From assembly GCA_029204225.1 (NCBI GenBank), contig MU832237.1, positions 17,287-81,286 of the forward strand: a stretch of 64,000 bases of DNA, read 5' to 3'. Source of the DNA: Diphasiastrum complanatum. Its lineage: Eukaryota > Streptophyta > Lycopodiopsida > Lycopodiales > Lycopodiaceae. This document shows, one piece after another, positions 24,288 through 36,375 of the stretch. The notes below the pieces were generated by a model. The model was given only the letters and a program-made list of their open reading frames with translations. It ran no database searches and was not told the DNA's origin. The stretch's first letter is position 1. Every line of letters starts with the position of its first letter. The position numbers and the translations under genes were made by a program.

Positions 24288-25096
24288 TGTTGAATTTCAC
24301 ACGTGTGGATTGTCCACTACATGTACTTGTGATCTCCTAAGGTGTGTAGATGCACCAAGATCAAGACTAGATTGAGATTCAAGATCTATCTTTGACTCTA
24401 TGGCAAAAACACACTACTACATGCATTCAATCACTTCCAACTCTCACTCACACGTGTGGGAAGTGTTCCAAAAGTATTCTAAGTAAAAACAAGCTGCTCT
24501 CCTCGGGTAGAGAGAGAAAAACCATCAAGAGCTCTTGGGTAGAGAGAGAAAGCTAGAAATTCAATGACACTCAAAATCCACTCAATCTCAAAATCAATTA
24601 GATCCAAAAGGAGGAGTACAATGATACTAATAGATTCATGAGCTACCACTATGCTTAACTATGATTGGATCACACTTTGCCACCTCTTAATCCTATTGGA
24701 CCATTGATCCATGCACCTCTAAATTCTATTGGACTATATTCAAGCACACCTCAATAATCTATTGGACCTCACAAGGTTCCACCTCTAAATCCTATTGGAC
24801 CTCTTAAGCTTCATCAAACAAAAGCATGACACTTGTCTACACTCTAATTGGCACAAGTTTGGCTCAATATTGGCACTACAAGTGGAAATGGATAATTTGC
24901 CATCTATGCCAAATTTGACTCTATCAACATCCTACACCTAGATGCTTGACTATGAAATTCTATGAGACCCCTATATCAAACATTTTGATTTACTTTACAA
25001 TTTTCCACACGTGGGAACATCCTCCACACATGTGAGATTAACTTACAAACTTCTATCATAAAAAATACCAAGCTAGATTTTTGCCAATTTCTCACA
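24288..25096 (-). repeat. Solo copia LTR with target duplication
   Basis: 809 bp, starting TGTTGAATTTCACACG and ending TTTCTCACA, flanked by CAAAT on both sides (24283-24287 and 25097-25101). Most of it is closely related to the LTRs of the copia element at 5.5-11.6 kb. Its last roughly 90 bp differ: after the family's normal end (CAATTTTCCACA) it runs on through CCACACATGTG. No internal sequence follows, as expected from LTR-LTR recombination. Confidence 0.9.
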
Positions 25097-25393
25097 CAAA
25101 TGGCCCCAAACGGACCTAGTACGGTTCTTTGTGGTCAAAATGTGGTCTAAAATAGTCAGAAGCGCCCTAAAATTGTCAAATCGTGAGGATTGATAGTGGA
25201 AGTTAGAGCGAGTAGTGGATGAGAATTAGAAGCACGTCGATGATGTGCAGCTGGACATTGATTGTAGATGGTTTGAGTTTTGGTCGGATGTCGATTGCGG
25301 ATGGTTTGCATTTTGAATGGGAGGGCGTTTTGGGTGGTGGCTGATGCTTTTGACGATGCAAGAGGCTGATTTTGGATTGTTTTCTAATGCGGC

Positions 25394-25494
<101 letters not shown>

Positions 25495-25546
25495 GGTTGA
25501 AAACACCACCCTTGTCGTTGAGAGATATTTTTTGCAATTTGAATAC

Positions 25547-26190
25547 TAGTTGATGTTTTAGTCGGCCTCAAATATTTTCTAAATACTCCATATGTCCCTC
25601 ATATGCTCTTGTTTTGCTATGGAGGTGTTCTATGTTTCAAGAAAGCATTGGTAGGTGAAATAGTCAAGTTCTAATTTGATTAGTTTGTTGGTATATTTGT
25701 AGAATAACATGCAAGACATGGCATGAGCATCTCAAAGCTTCTGAGCTTTGATTCTAGCCTTGTTGGTTGAGATTCAAGATATCATATGCATGAGTAACCC
25801 ATTTCTTGAAACAAGAATGTACATACAATTGATTCAAGAATCAATTCTATGTACATATCTAGAAAATACTTCAGATATTTTTTATAATTTTGCTTACTTG
25901 TTGATGTTTTACTAGGTCTCAAATATTGTCTAAACATTTCATATGTTCCCCATATGCTCTTGTCTGGTTGGAGACCAATTTTGTATGTCAAGACTGCATT
26001 GGCAAGTGAGACAATGAAGGTTGAAACCATTAGTTTGTTAAGATGACTGTAGAATAACACACAATTGATGACTTGAGGGTGTTAAAGCTTCTAAACTTTG
26101 ATTCTAGTTTTGTTGGCTAAGAATCAAAAGATCACATGAATGGATACCCCATCACTTTAGAATAAAATGTAGATACAGTTGAGTCAAGAT
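25547..26190 (+). repeat. Diverged tandem duplication, about 290 bp per unit
   Basis: Units at about 25550-25840 and 25905-26190 share GTTGATGTTTTA, CTCAAATATT.TCTAAA, CATATGCTCTTGT, GTAGAATAACA and the AGCTT..TTTGATTCTAG..TTGTTGG block. A third, more diverged copy lies at about 58020-58262. It is a dispersed repeat family without coding signs. Confidence 0.7.
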
Positions 26191-27459
26191 GTTCATTCAA
26201 ACAATGGCAGTGTGTCTCGCACCAAGATAGGTGGTTGCATGTAGCAAGAAGCTCCCAATTTGAAAAGAAATTCTCCTCTTGTTAGCTAGATTTTTGTCTC
26301 AAAAATCGGGCTATTTGCGGATTATGCCTAATACTGTATAGACAAGCGGCATGTAAAACCGCATAATTATGAGGTAAAAAAGACATGATATGTCGACAGG
26401 TAGGGGCCATCCCTCCCAAAATGTGGCTAGAGAGAAGAATTATGGTTGTAGGATTGGCCCGAAACAAGTTTTTGATAGCCTAAAAAAATAGCCGATAGAA
26501 TAGCCTATAGTTTCGACTACAAAGCTATTGTATGCCATGTACTAAAATTTTGGATACCAGTATTGTGTTTTCAGGATTACTGCTCAATTGGGGGAGGGAA
26601 AACTCAGTTTCCAAGAGCCACAAAATTCATACTAGCCAGAAGCTCAACAAATAATGTCAATACAATGTCAAACCACGCAAAGGGAAAAATCCATGAAGAG
26701 GCCAACTGCAAAGCTAAAAGAAAAATAAAACTTAGGCATCACCAAGGGATTGACCAAAGACCTTCTACAGTGCCACCTCAGATGAGCAATCATGGGAGAA
26801 AAGCATTCCACTTCAATGGTCAAACAAGACCTAATTGAAAAGGTATTGTGGGTCAACTCCTATTAAATCTTGCAATTAACCACCTAGGGTTTAGAAATTG
26901 GAGATCGTAGCATACTGCAATGTGTGACTCGATTCTAGGTTCTAATTATATGGATCAGAATGATAACTGTCATCCCATCCTATTTTTTATATGGATGCCT
27001 CTAGCTCTATCCCCCACATATTCATTATTCTGATTCTTCTTCTCCTTCGTCATCCTCGCAGGTTCCCTTACCTACACCCACTCGTCCAGGTTGTGGATGT
27101 TCATATATGTAGGGTGTGGGCCTTTCCAGGCATCAGAAAGCATGTACCGCCTTCCAACAATGGCTTCCCTTTTAGGATCACCCTTAACCCCACATCCTGC
27201 TCCACTTTTTCCTCCAGACTCAAGTTGGGCTTGGGCTTGCAATCTTGATATTTTTGGATCCTTTTATCTTGGTTTCCCTCGTCCCCGCCTTTATGTACGC
27301 ATTCATATGGCCCTTCCCCTTGACGTTCAAACAACTCTTAGACTACCTTTCACCCGTTAAGCTACCAACCCTTCTGATATCGCTACTTGGCATACTTTTT
27401 TGCTCTTTCCCCTTTGGTGTTTGCCTCTTATGTGAAAGTACTATACTTTAAGACCATAA
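26191..27459. other. No recognised gene
   Basis: Contains short plus-strand frames at 26563-26838 (a basic peptide) and 27091-27451 (Pro/Leu-rich). Neither shows a domain I recognise, and codon use does not stand out. Confidence 0.35.
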
Positions 27460-28276
27460 ATGGATCTACAAAAGATCCACAAGAGTGATTGGACGCTTGC
27501 TTAACAATCTATCAATAAACTAGACATAAATAAGTTGATCTAGATTGGCAATTTGACAAACAACAAGCATTAACAATCAAAAGCATTCATCAACATTGAA
27601 ATCCGAGCCATAGCCTGCTATACGGCCTGTAGATTGAGAATGAAGTAGAAATAAATTTGGTTTCATTTGGATCACAAAAACTCAATGTACATAGTGAACT
27701 AGCTTGAGACTACCAATGAGCTCCAAAAATATGGAATCCACTTATGTACAAAATTCACATTATACTACATGGTTTTTGATCAAGCTAGATTTGCCAATTT
27801 TTGACAATTCTTCACACTCCTCAAATTTAGCTTGATCTACAACTCTCTTGATAGATGAATGAAAGCTTTTAGAAGTTTCTAAAAAATCCAGCTACAAACA
27901 AGGAACTTTTGAGACTCCGATAGAGAATGATGTCAATGAAGGAACTATCTCTTAAAGGATCCCTTACAAGATGTTCCATAAATGTGTCTATATACATGTA
28001 GCACACTTCAAAACTAAACATCATGCCAAGCTAGGAATTTTGTGCACTTGAGGATACATCAATTAAACTATTAAGTGCATACATAATATTACCAACAACA
28101 ACTTGCCTTGCTTGATCCATATGATTGAGCCTTGATGGCTCCATCTTAATACTCATGGGTCTTCTTGGAGTCCTCGAGTCTTGAGCTTGTTCCTCCACTT
28201 GACTTGACTCCAAACCATCAATGAATTGAATAAGGCGTTGATCTAGAGGTGCTTCTTCAAGTTTACAAATCTTCCA

Positions 28277-29245
28277 CTCTTGAAGATCACATTTCCACCA
28301 TTGACAGCTTCTTTGATGGATAACAAGGAGATTCTACAATCTCTACTTGAAGAACAAAACACTACCATTATTCCTATCATTGAAATAGGATAATATTTGG
28401 TCTTTACATTGAAATGATCATGCTCAAAGCATGTGGACCCAAAGATTTCCAATACAAATGATGTTTCATCTTTTATGATACTATTCAAATTATTACAAAA
28501 ATAGTTATCCATTGAAATTGCTTTATCAACAACAAATGGAGATTTGAAAGCATCCATTTTCATTGTCTTGTCATACAAAGTACTAAACATCATAGATAGA
28601 AAAGATAAGCAACAAGTCACTCCATGTCTACTAATACTATCCAAAAAGTATTCAAAGGGAGTAACTCTCCAATGCTCACCATCTTTGCAAGATGCACACT
28701 TGAATGGACAATCTGCATGCAATTTGATGATTCAACCAATGTGGAGTAGATCGAGATTGCCAATGAGCTCTAAAAATATTCTATCTTCTTGGAGTGACCT
28801 CCTTTGTGAAGTTACCATTGACAACTTCTTTGGTGGAAAACATATAGATTCTACAATCTCTACTTGAAGAGCAAAACATTACCACTATTTCTATCATTGA
28901 AGTAGGATAATCTTTGGTCCTTACATTGGAATGATCATGCACAAAGTATGTGGACACAAATACTTCCAAAACAAATGATGTTTCATCTCAGTATAACTCT
29001 ATTCAAACTATTACAAAAATAGCTATCCAATGAAATTGCTTTGTTAACAACAAATGTAGATTTGAAAGCATCTAATTTGATTGTCATGTCATACAAAGTA
29101 CTAAACACCATGAATCTTAAAGATAAGAAAAAAGCCACTTTATGTCTACTAATACTATCCAAAATGTATTCAAAAATAGTAGACTCTCCAATGCTCTCCA
29201 TCCTTGCAAGATGCACACTAGAATGGACAATTTGCATTGGCAATT
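28277..29245 (-). repeat. 520-bp tandem duplication inside the copia relict
   Basis: About 28277-28725 and 28797-29245 align at roughly 85% by eye with an offset of 520 bp. Shared landmarks include ACAATCTCTACTTGAAG, GATGATGTTTCATCT-like sequence, ACAAAGTACTAAACA and CTCCAATGCTC. It does not match a standard copia domain that I can identify. Confidence 0.85.
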
Positions 29246-29549
29246 TGATGACTCGACCTTTGTCATTGAGGACTTCCTTGGAACTCTCATGCTTTGAGGA
29301 AGATTTTGAGTTTGAGGTTGATCCTCAAGATCTTCCTCCTTTTGATGCTCCTCAATGCTAGTAAGATCACACTTTGCCAAGATCTCCACTTGAGTGATTT
29401 CCTCATTTGCCAAGCTCACATTCTCAAAAGCAATATTAGCTTCCAACTTAAACAATCTTACATGTTTAAATCCTTTTGCAATACAAGAATCATTATTCAA
29501 CATGGAAAAAACTCCATGCTTAGATTGGACATCCAATCCACTTTTCAAG

Positions 29550-30069
29550 ATTTTACCCACACAACATATTCTTGGTGATTGATGGTACAAAAAGAACATT
29601 TTCTAGATCCATACTTATTGAGGATTCTAGATACAAAGAGATGGTACCAACACCATCTATCCTACACTCTTCATCACTTGTGGTGAAGACAAACCTTTTA
29701 GCATCATTGCGTACAATTGAAAAAAAGTCCTTTTCAGAAGTCATGTGGGAGCTAGTCCCACCATCAATCCACCATGTGTCTCTTGAATTGCCATTGATTG
29801 TTGGTAGGAAGTAGATGCCATCAAGAATAGATCTCCTTCATCCTCCTCCTCCTCCTCTTGTGGAAGGTTTCCTTGTTTGTCCTCCTCCTCTTGTGCTCTT
29901 TGCCTCTTGTAGCATTCAGATGCATATTGTCAGTAAAAGCATGGTTTGGTGGTACAACATGGACTTTCAAGGACACTACCTTTTTTGGGTAGAATTTTTT
30001 ACAAGTAGAGATGATGAAGTCCTCCAAATCCAAGGTAGAGCCTCCAAATGTCCTCCAAGCAACCTGCAA
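29550..30069 (-). pseudogene. Copia gag-protease junction
   Basis: On the minus strand: a damaged zinc knuckle (YASECY, with TGA just before), an acidic run of GAG codons, then WWIDGGTSSHMTSEKDFF, the aspartic protease motif with Gly in place of Ser after the catalytic Asp, then NVLFVPSITKNML, the usual copia sequence after the protease. Confidence 0.8.
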
Positions 30070-30879
30070 GCTTCAAGATGCTCCCCAACTCCAAGCTAGG
30101 ATGCCTCCACCTGCAAGTAAGGATCTACAAGCCTCCAAGGATCTCTCCTCCACCTGTGTCCCTACTCTTTAAACACAAAGATAGATAACAAGTTGGCCTC
30201 AAGTATTCACCACCCAACCATAGCTAGATCCAAGCTCCAAGCAAGACCTATCTAGCACCCCCTTGCAACCATAAATAAAGCACAAGCATACCACAACACT
30301 CCATAGCATTCTCAAGATCCAAACCCTACTTATGTCTCATACCATAAGCAGGATCCAAACCTTAAGCATACTATCACAAGAAAGCACTCTACACACTAGT
30401 AGCAACACTAGACCATAAGCAAAGCAAACAAGAGAGATCTCCCCCTCCCAATGGGCGCCCTACTACCCTCATATAGATGGCCCATGGACCCCTCCAATGC
30501 ACTATGGAGTTCCATGCACATCCAATGAGAGAGAGAGAGAGAAGCCTAGGGGAGTTAAAGAATCTCCAAGAGCCTCCATAGGCTTATGGAAGGTCAAGAG
30601 ACTCCTTCCATAACCTATGACTCTTTGAATGCCTTTCTTGTGGAAGTTGGGAGCTCAATGGACACTTTAGAAGGACACCCTCCTACTAGGTCACATTGCC
30701 CAAGTTGTGCATGTATACTTTGGTCGTAGACCAATAAAGTGATATGGTTCAAGGTTGAGGCCCAAGGTTTAGAAAAATAGTCATCTAATGACTTTCTAAC
30801 ACCTCTCTAGGTTCCATACCTCCATCCAAGCCATAGACACCTACCTGCCCTTAACCAAGGACACTAGTACACTAGTACC

Positions 30880-30914
30880 CATTAGAGGAGTTCTCAATAT
30901 CAAAAAGACCCTTT
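30880..30914 (+). repeat. Left 35-bp inverted repeat of the four-gene cluster
   Basis: Begins CATTAGAGGAGTTCTCAATA and runs to CCCTTT. It matches the reverse complement of 39622-39656 at 34 of 35 positions, and similarity stops sharply on both sides. It is about 500 bp upstream of the first exon of gene C. No target duplication was seen outside the pair. Confidence 0.75.
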
Positions 30915-31402
30915 AAGAAATGCCATGTAGGATATACAAAAATATCAAAATAAAAAAAAACAATATGGTTTATTTGCTTCCCCACACCACTCCCAAGGCC
31001 TCCTCAACTCCCAATGATCTAACCACAGTGTCTATAGTCACAGTTAAGAACTGTTAACAGTTCGCAATATAACTTGACTAAATTTAAAAATATTCCCTCC
31101 ATTGGTTACGAAAAGGACAATATTTTCACTAGATCTAGAATATGACTGCCATCCCCAAATTCGAATCAAGAAAAATTGCAAAATGTTTACATATGCATTC
31201 CTTCCACGAGAATGGAAATATGAGCGCCAACTACTATTGGAATGAAAAAATGAGCGGCATTTCCAAATTTGAATCAAGCATACAAGCATGGAGATTGGAT
31301 TGATCGTACATAGTATATAATATAATCAAAGATGAGTATTTTGTTTTGCTTCATAGAATCTGGTCATAGCACTTTGATGCAACTGATTACTCTATTATTT
31401 TT

Positions 31403-33860
31403 TTGATGATGACATTATATCATCTACATGTGGATATCCCTATTAATTTGGCACCTTTGCAGAGAAGAGGAGGCAAAGGAATTCAAATATATGTTGAAGA
31501 TCGTTCTCGTTACAGGGCAGAAGGAAAGAAAAACTTGGATTTGTGGACATATGGAACATTATATCCACAAGATCCAAGCACTTTGACACATCCCACATTC
31601 TCTTCAATAACTCATTTAGTTACATGGATATGCAATGGGCATAGTGGATTAATAGGATATTGTGAAAGATTGCAAAACCATGGAAACAACTTTATATGAA
31701 TAAAGTTCACTTTTTAAAAGGTGAGTTAATTCGGATAATGAATCATTACAGAAGATAACAATCAATATCAAATCAGAACTAGAGCAAATGCAATCAGTCT
31801 TACAGTCTATTCGTATTGAAAAGTTACAATTACCGAAGGATGTGGATTTGGCAAAGAAGAAGGCTGAAGGTAAGAAGCGAAAGCGACAAAGTTGCAAGGA
31901 TATTCAAATGCTTTCAAAAGGAGGTTATCGAAGTAGAAGGATCCGTGCATTCAAGTAAGCATATTCTGAATTTTGTAAGTTTTTCAATGACATTTGGATT
32001 TAATTTCAGCTATGGTGATATTCTGTTAACTATTTGTTTTTTTTGCAGATCTACATTAGTAGCTCCTTGGAATATTAAAGACAATGCTTCACTAGGAATG
32101 TCATTGGACACAATATTTACTTGCAAATCCACTGAGCGTATCATGATGAACAATAAGATTTCAAATGTAAAGTGTAAAATAGCAGAGTCTTCAATGGTGG
32201 ACATTCAAAATATTTTAGATAAGACTGTAGTTCAGGGTGCTTGTGATTTTGCAACTATTAGTAGGGAAGCATATGCAACAATACTTGAACTAATTAGAGA
32301 AGCTTTTACAAAAATTCAAATTAGAAAAGTCCCAATCCCTAGGACATATCACTTGAAGAAAGAGAGGGATACATTAAACATAGGTATGCATAAGATCACT
32401 GGAACTCCATTTTATATTGAGGAGGTGTATGAAACTGATGGAAGATCGATATTCTATAATTCATCAAACAATTTATTTGTTGATCTAAATTACTTACTGA
32501 GATACATTGTCACATTCTATGATATAACCTATGAAAAGGTGAATGGCAAAATAATCATAGTACTTAAGTTAGATGAGTCAGAAATTGTGAAAGGGCAGAA
32601 GATGGAAAGGGTTAGTATAACTCTCATGAATGGTGCTCTATCACAAATAGAGAACCAAGAAGATTTCAAATTCAGTGTTCAGTCAGAAAATGATATATGG
32701 TGGTTGGCAGCGTTTCAGGTAACTAGCCTCATCATTACATTACATTCATTGAATAGTATTAATACATTGTAAACTAAGTCTGATTAATTCTTTGGACAGG
32801 TGCTGAAAGAGGATCATGATATATTATCATGGATATTCTCAAGGACATCTTATCCTAGGATCATCAAGGACCATATGGATGGAGGAATTCTCAATGTTCC
32901 AGGAGTTGGAGACTTCAATGTTGAATGGCACTTAGCAGGTGATTTGAAAACATTGAAATGTATGTATAATGTCTCTCACAGTGCTATATCAAAACATCCT
33001 TGTTTGTACTACATGAAAATGGCAAAAGATGTAACTAGGAGTACAAGAATTACTAGAGAATATGCAGATCCAAACTGGAAGCATGTGCTGCCTATCCCCT
33101 TAAAAAATGTGCATGTTTGCACTCTTCATGCAGAAGTTAGATTAATAGAAAAAATCATTTATCTTCATATAGTTTTTGCTTGGAATACTAAGCCAGCATC
33201 ATTAGCAAAGGAAGCTATCTCTCAATTAGAAGATGTTTTATCAAAAGCAGGACTCCATAAAGGACATGTCAAAATTCAAAAAGATGAAAAGCTTTCAGGA
33301 AAGAATGGGAACATGCCAACTAAGCCAAGCATAGGAGGAACAAAAGCATGTTGTTTTCTTTCAAATCATACTGGTGAGGCTTCTAATATCCAACACTCAG
33401 TCTAGACAAATATTATTGCTGCCACTCAGGACTTCGAGAAAGACGGCAAAACCAGAGTACTAAAAGTTGATGTATGAAAAAAGCTTGATAGTATGATTGC
33501 TATTTTAAGAAAAGAAAAATACTCTGATATTGATAAGAAAGCTGTCCAAAGGACTTGTGTCGAGTTTGTTAATGCAATATCAAAAGCATGGGGAGAAGAT
33601 CACATCACTCATTACATGGTTAGAATAAAAGTTCCAAAATGCCTTCAAATTTTCATATATATTTAGATCCAAACATAAGACTAACATTATGATTTTGACA
33701 TATGCAGCACATACTAAGAGATCATATAGCATTTTTTGCAAATACATATGGAAGCTTGAGTGTATGGTCATCACAAGGGATGGAGAAGTCACACTGGCAA
33801 GCACGAGCAACATTTCATCAAAATACACAACATGGAGGAACCAATGAAAAACGAAACTAG
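31403..33860 (+). pseudogene. Gene C: candidate DDE-type transposase of unassigned superfamily
   Basis: Exons: about 31461-31699; 31730-31954 (coiled-coil-like QMQSVLQSIRIEKLQLPKD then basic KKKAEGKKRKRQ, possibly a nuclear localisation signal); 32049-32718; 32800-about 33618; about 33707-33860. The intron 32719-32799 (CAG|GTAACT..GACAG) is phase 0. Possible catalytic blocks: IVLKLDESEI with a first Asp; WHLAGDLKTLKCMYNV followed by CLYYM for the second Asp; and in the last exon HILRDHIAFF, LSVWSSQGMEKSHWQA with a candidate Glu, then QNTQHGG. The order D..GDLK..HxxxDH..E resembles unclassified eukaryotic DDE proteins I recall only loosely. Lesions: TAG at 33403-33405 and TGA near 33474. Function is inferred, not shown. 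Confidence 0.5.
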
Positions 33861-34301
33861 ATTTGTCAATTGTTTCGGTGGTTCTACCGCAGAGTTCAGA
33901 TTGACATATAACAAAGTTCACACAATACAACAAGTTTAGAAAAGCATGCAAGTTCATACAGGAAGAGAAAATTAGATGATTGCTGAGTAGAAGATCATCA
34001 TTGCTAAGTACAAGATCATCATGACATATTCAAAATCGCTTTGCAAATTCATTGAACAAGAGAGGAAAAATACTCACTGTAAATGTATTGATTGTATTAT
34101 ACCAAAATACAAAGTGTCAACTATTCACATCAGATCTTGTATCAGATTCTATGGTAGTATTGTCATGAAGAGATTCTCTGCTAGCTTATGCATTTAATAG
34201 ATGTGCATTATCCTTATTTCCACTAAGCTCAATATAAGTGCAATACAATGAATAATGGGAGCTCCTTAAAAGAACATTCCCATCAGTAAAGCCTAAAATG
34301 T
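33861..34301. other. Spacer between genes C and D (convergent)
   Basis: About 440 bp, AT-rich, between two convergent 3' ends. It contains a short direct repeat (AAGATCATCATTGCTAAGTA / CAAGATCATCATGACATA). No coding sequence seen. Confidence 0.5.
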
Positions 34302-35543
34302 TTAAAACATAAAATCTTTTGAGCTCAGTTTGGAATGAGCAATACAGATCTCATTCTTCAGAAAATGCCTAAGATAGTGGCCCAGTCCACTATCCCTCTG
34401 GAACGAGGATGCGTGTTGTTTGAAACCACCTCGTCTCACAGCAAAATCATCTATTATGAGAGCATCCTACAATAGGAAATATGTTAGCAAAAACACATTT
34501 AGTGATTGAAAACATTCAAATGCAAGGAAGATTAAACACTTACACATTCTTCATCATCAGCAGCAACCAGATTAGGATGATCAATATAATGACCGCGTAC
34601 TGAAGTGGAATCATTAGTGAAGTGCATTAATTGGACGAGGGAAGCCCATCTGGGATTGAAGTGTCGTGAATTCTTCATCAGATGTTCCGCCTCGCCCATC
34701 CTCAGCTATATTTGATAAAGTCTTATTCAGGCATTCTTCACCGGTCATAAGACCCTCCTCATCATCAAAATAAATACCAGCAACAAGGTCATCTGTCTCA
34801 AAATTTACAAAGTCCGAGATTTCAGAAATTGTGCCGGATAATAAACATAGAACCTCGTCCTCACGATAGTCAAAAAATTTACATAAATCAGCAGTAGTAA
34901 AATATACATCGCCATTAATATAATATACATGAAAATTGAAAAGACATTTCGAATCCTCCATAGATTTGGATTCATCATCAGATGTATTTTGGTCAATGAG
35001 AGAATCCCGGAGAACATTAGTATTTACATCAATGAAGTCACTTTCTTTATCAGGAGTGTCGATAAGAAAGTGACTGATATCCTTAATGGCTGACTGAACA
35101 GAGGAGGGTGCAAAAGGAGGGTCAGCAACAGGAACTTCATCATCATCTGGGATCTGAACTAACAGAAAAAGTATAAAACACCTCTGATATTCAACCAATC
35201 AACATTTCTTGTTGCAGTACGGACACATTGAACTACTTTTGAAAAGGTCAAACAATTTGGTGAACATTCTATTCAGTCTATGTCTAAAAGCTGGGAAGAA
35301 ATGAACAAGATCAGTATAATGCATGTACTGGAGTGGACCTATGGAGAAAACATGCTTGCTAAGTACATCTCTGAATCTAACATAATGTTCATAAAATACA
35401 TCAGAATTTGGTTGTGCAGTCCTGAAAACATGTAGATATGGCCTGAATAGACTGTGGAAGTAGTCTAGGTTTTCAGTAATCCCAAATTCACTCAGAAATG
35501 AACTCAAGCTTGATTCTCATGAGGATGATGAGAAAGAGGCCAT
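34302..35543 (-). pseudogene. Gene D: unknown acidic protein, three exons
   Basis: Minus strand. The first exon starts with ATG at 35543 (MASFSSSS), reaches TGA at 35519-35517, and then stays open: FLSEFGITENLDYFHSLFRP, YEHYVRFRDVLSKHVFS, ending CPYCNKK, a possible half zinc finger. A small intron (about 50 bp, acceptor CTGTTAG) precedes exon two, which is acidic: QIPDDDEVPVADPPF, LCKFFDYREDEVLCLLSG, FDDEEGLMTGEE. Exon two ends at a GTAAGTG donor near 34544, in a frame that differs from its upstream part, so one frameshift is likely. Exon three (about 34466-34302) reads DALIIDDFAVRRGGFKQHAS and stops at TAA. No family recognised. It is divergent from the histone-like gene E, with which it shares the upstream spacer. 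Confidence 0.5.
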
Positions 35544-36375
35544 GGCAGTAACGTGAATATCGCACTTGTGCGCGCGGGAGAACTGAACCAAAACTAACTA
35601 TCAAAATGGCTCAGAAGATGGATATGTACGGCAGATAGATATAGAATATCGCACTTGTGCGCGAGTAGGTATAGTTGCAAGCAAACGGACAGCACTGAAC
35701 GCGCACAAAAGCGATATGTCACGAATTTTGAGAACTGAAAAGGTAAAAAATTAATCGGTTATCGTGCCATTTATACTAAATTTTTTCACGTGAGGTCAAC
35801 GGACTTAGGACACGTGTTTACTTTCAATTGGACAACAGGCGCAGGCATGTGTGAGATGACACCTACACACGTGTGAAATGACACTTGGACACGTGTCATG
35901 TATTCATTCGATTGCTCAGAAACATGTGTCACTCTCGCATTCGATCGTACAAATCCCACACGTGTAATATGACAGGGTGACACATGTCGCTCTCGCATTT
36001 GTCCATACAACGCCCACACGTGTGATAGGATGTTCTTTCACACGTGCGAACCCCGATATAAAATCACAAATATTGATGAATTTTTTTCACTTTTTTTTTC
36101 GCTCCACATATCGCATTTGTGCGCGCCCTTCACAATCGAAATTCCTCCTACTGTCTTCCATGCGCACAGGTCCGATACGTCTGCCTACATGTCACCCCAT
36201 ATCGTACTTGTGCATCTTTCCTCAAATCTAATCGTTCTCTTTGATATTCGGCTCGCACAGGTCTGATATACCGTACATTTTGTCCGTACATACTGGTCCT
36301 CTGCGAGTTCTTTATCATCCCTCCCTTCTCATGCTAACCTTCACGCACAAGTCCGCTATCACATAGTACACGCCC
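35544..36375. promoter_or_regulatory. Shared divergent upstream region with repeated palindromic motifs
   Basis: The 0.83-kb spacer between the divergent starts of D and E. ATATCGCACTTGTGCGCG occurs at 35557 and 35646, with variants at 36108 and 36199. The inverse form CGCACARGTCYGATA occurs at about 36164, 36253 and 36344 (the last with GCTATC). Between 35860 and 36050 there are at least six CACGTG/CATGTG-centred palindromes spaced 30-50 bp apart. The spacer is GC-richer than the flanking genes. The layout suggests clustered binding sites, either for host factors or for an element-encoded protein. I see no certain TATA box. Confidence 0.6.

Larger units (their letters stand above)
27460..30806 (-). 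mobile_element. Minus-strand copia relict
   Basis: Parts in minus-strand order: a probable 5' LTR from 30806 (TGTTAGAAAG) to about 30344; a primer-site-like TGGTATGAGACA at about 30342-30331; the gag-protease region 30070-29550; a tandemly duplicated stretch; a linker at 28213-28031 (PRRPMSIKMEPSRLN); and a polypurine-like GAGGAG followed by an LTR start TGTGAAGAATTG at 27816. RT and RNase H are missing. The two LTR ends begin differently (TGTTAG and TGTGAAG), so this may be a composite of two elements. Confidence 0.65.

Noticed and set aside
30807-30879. A target-site duplication for the 30.88-39.66 kb element
   Set aside because: Immediate flanks (GTACC and TCAAT) do not match, and shifting the boundary by one or two bases does not help.
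35544-36375. The repeated motifs between D and E as a CRISPR-like array
   Set aside because: The motifs vary, occur in both orientations and lack regular spacers; the context is a eukaryotic intergenic region.
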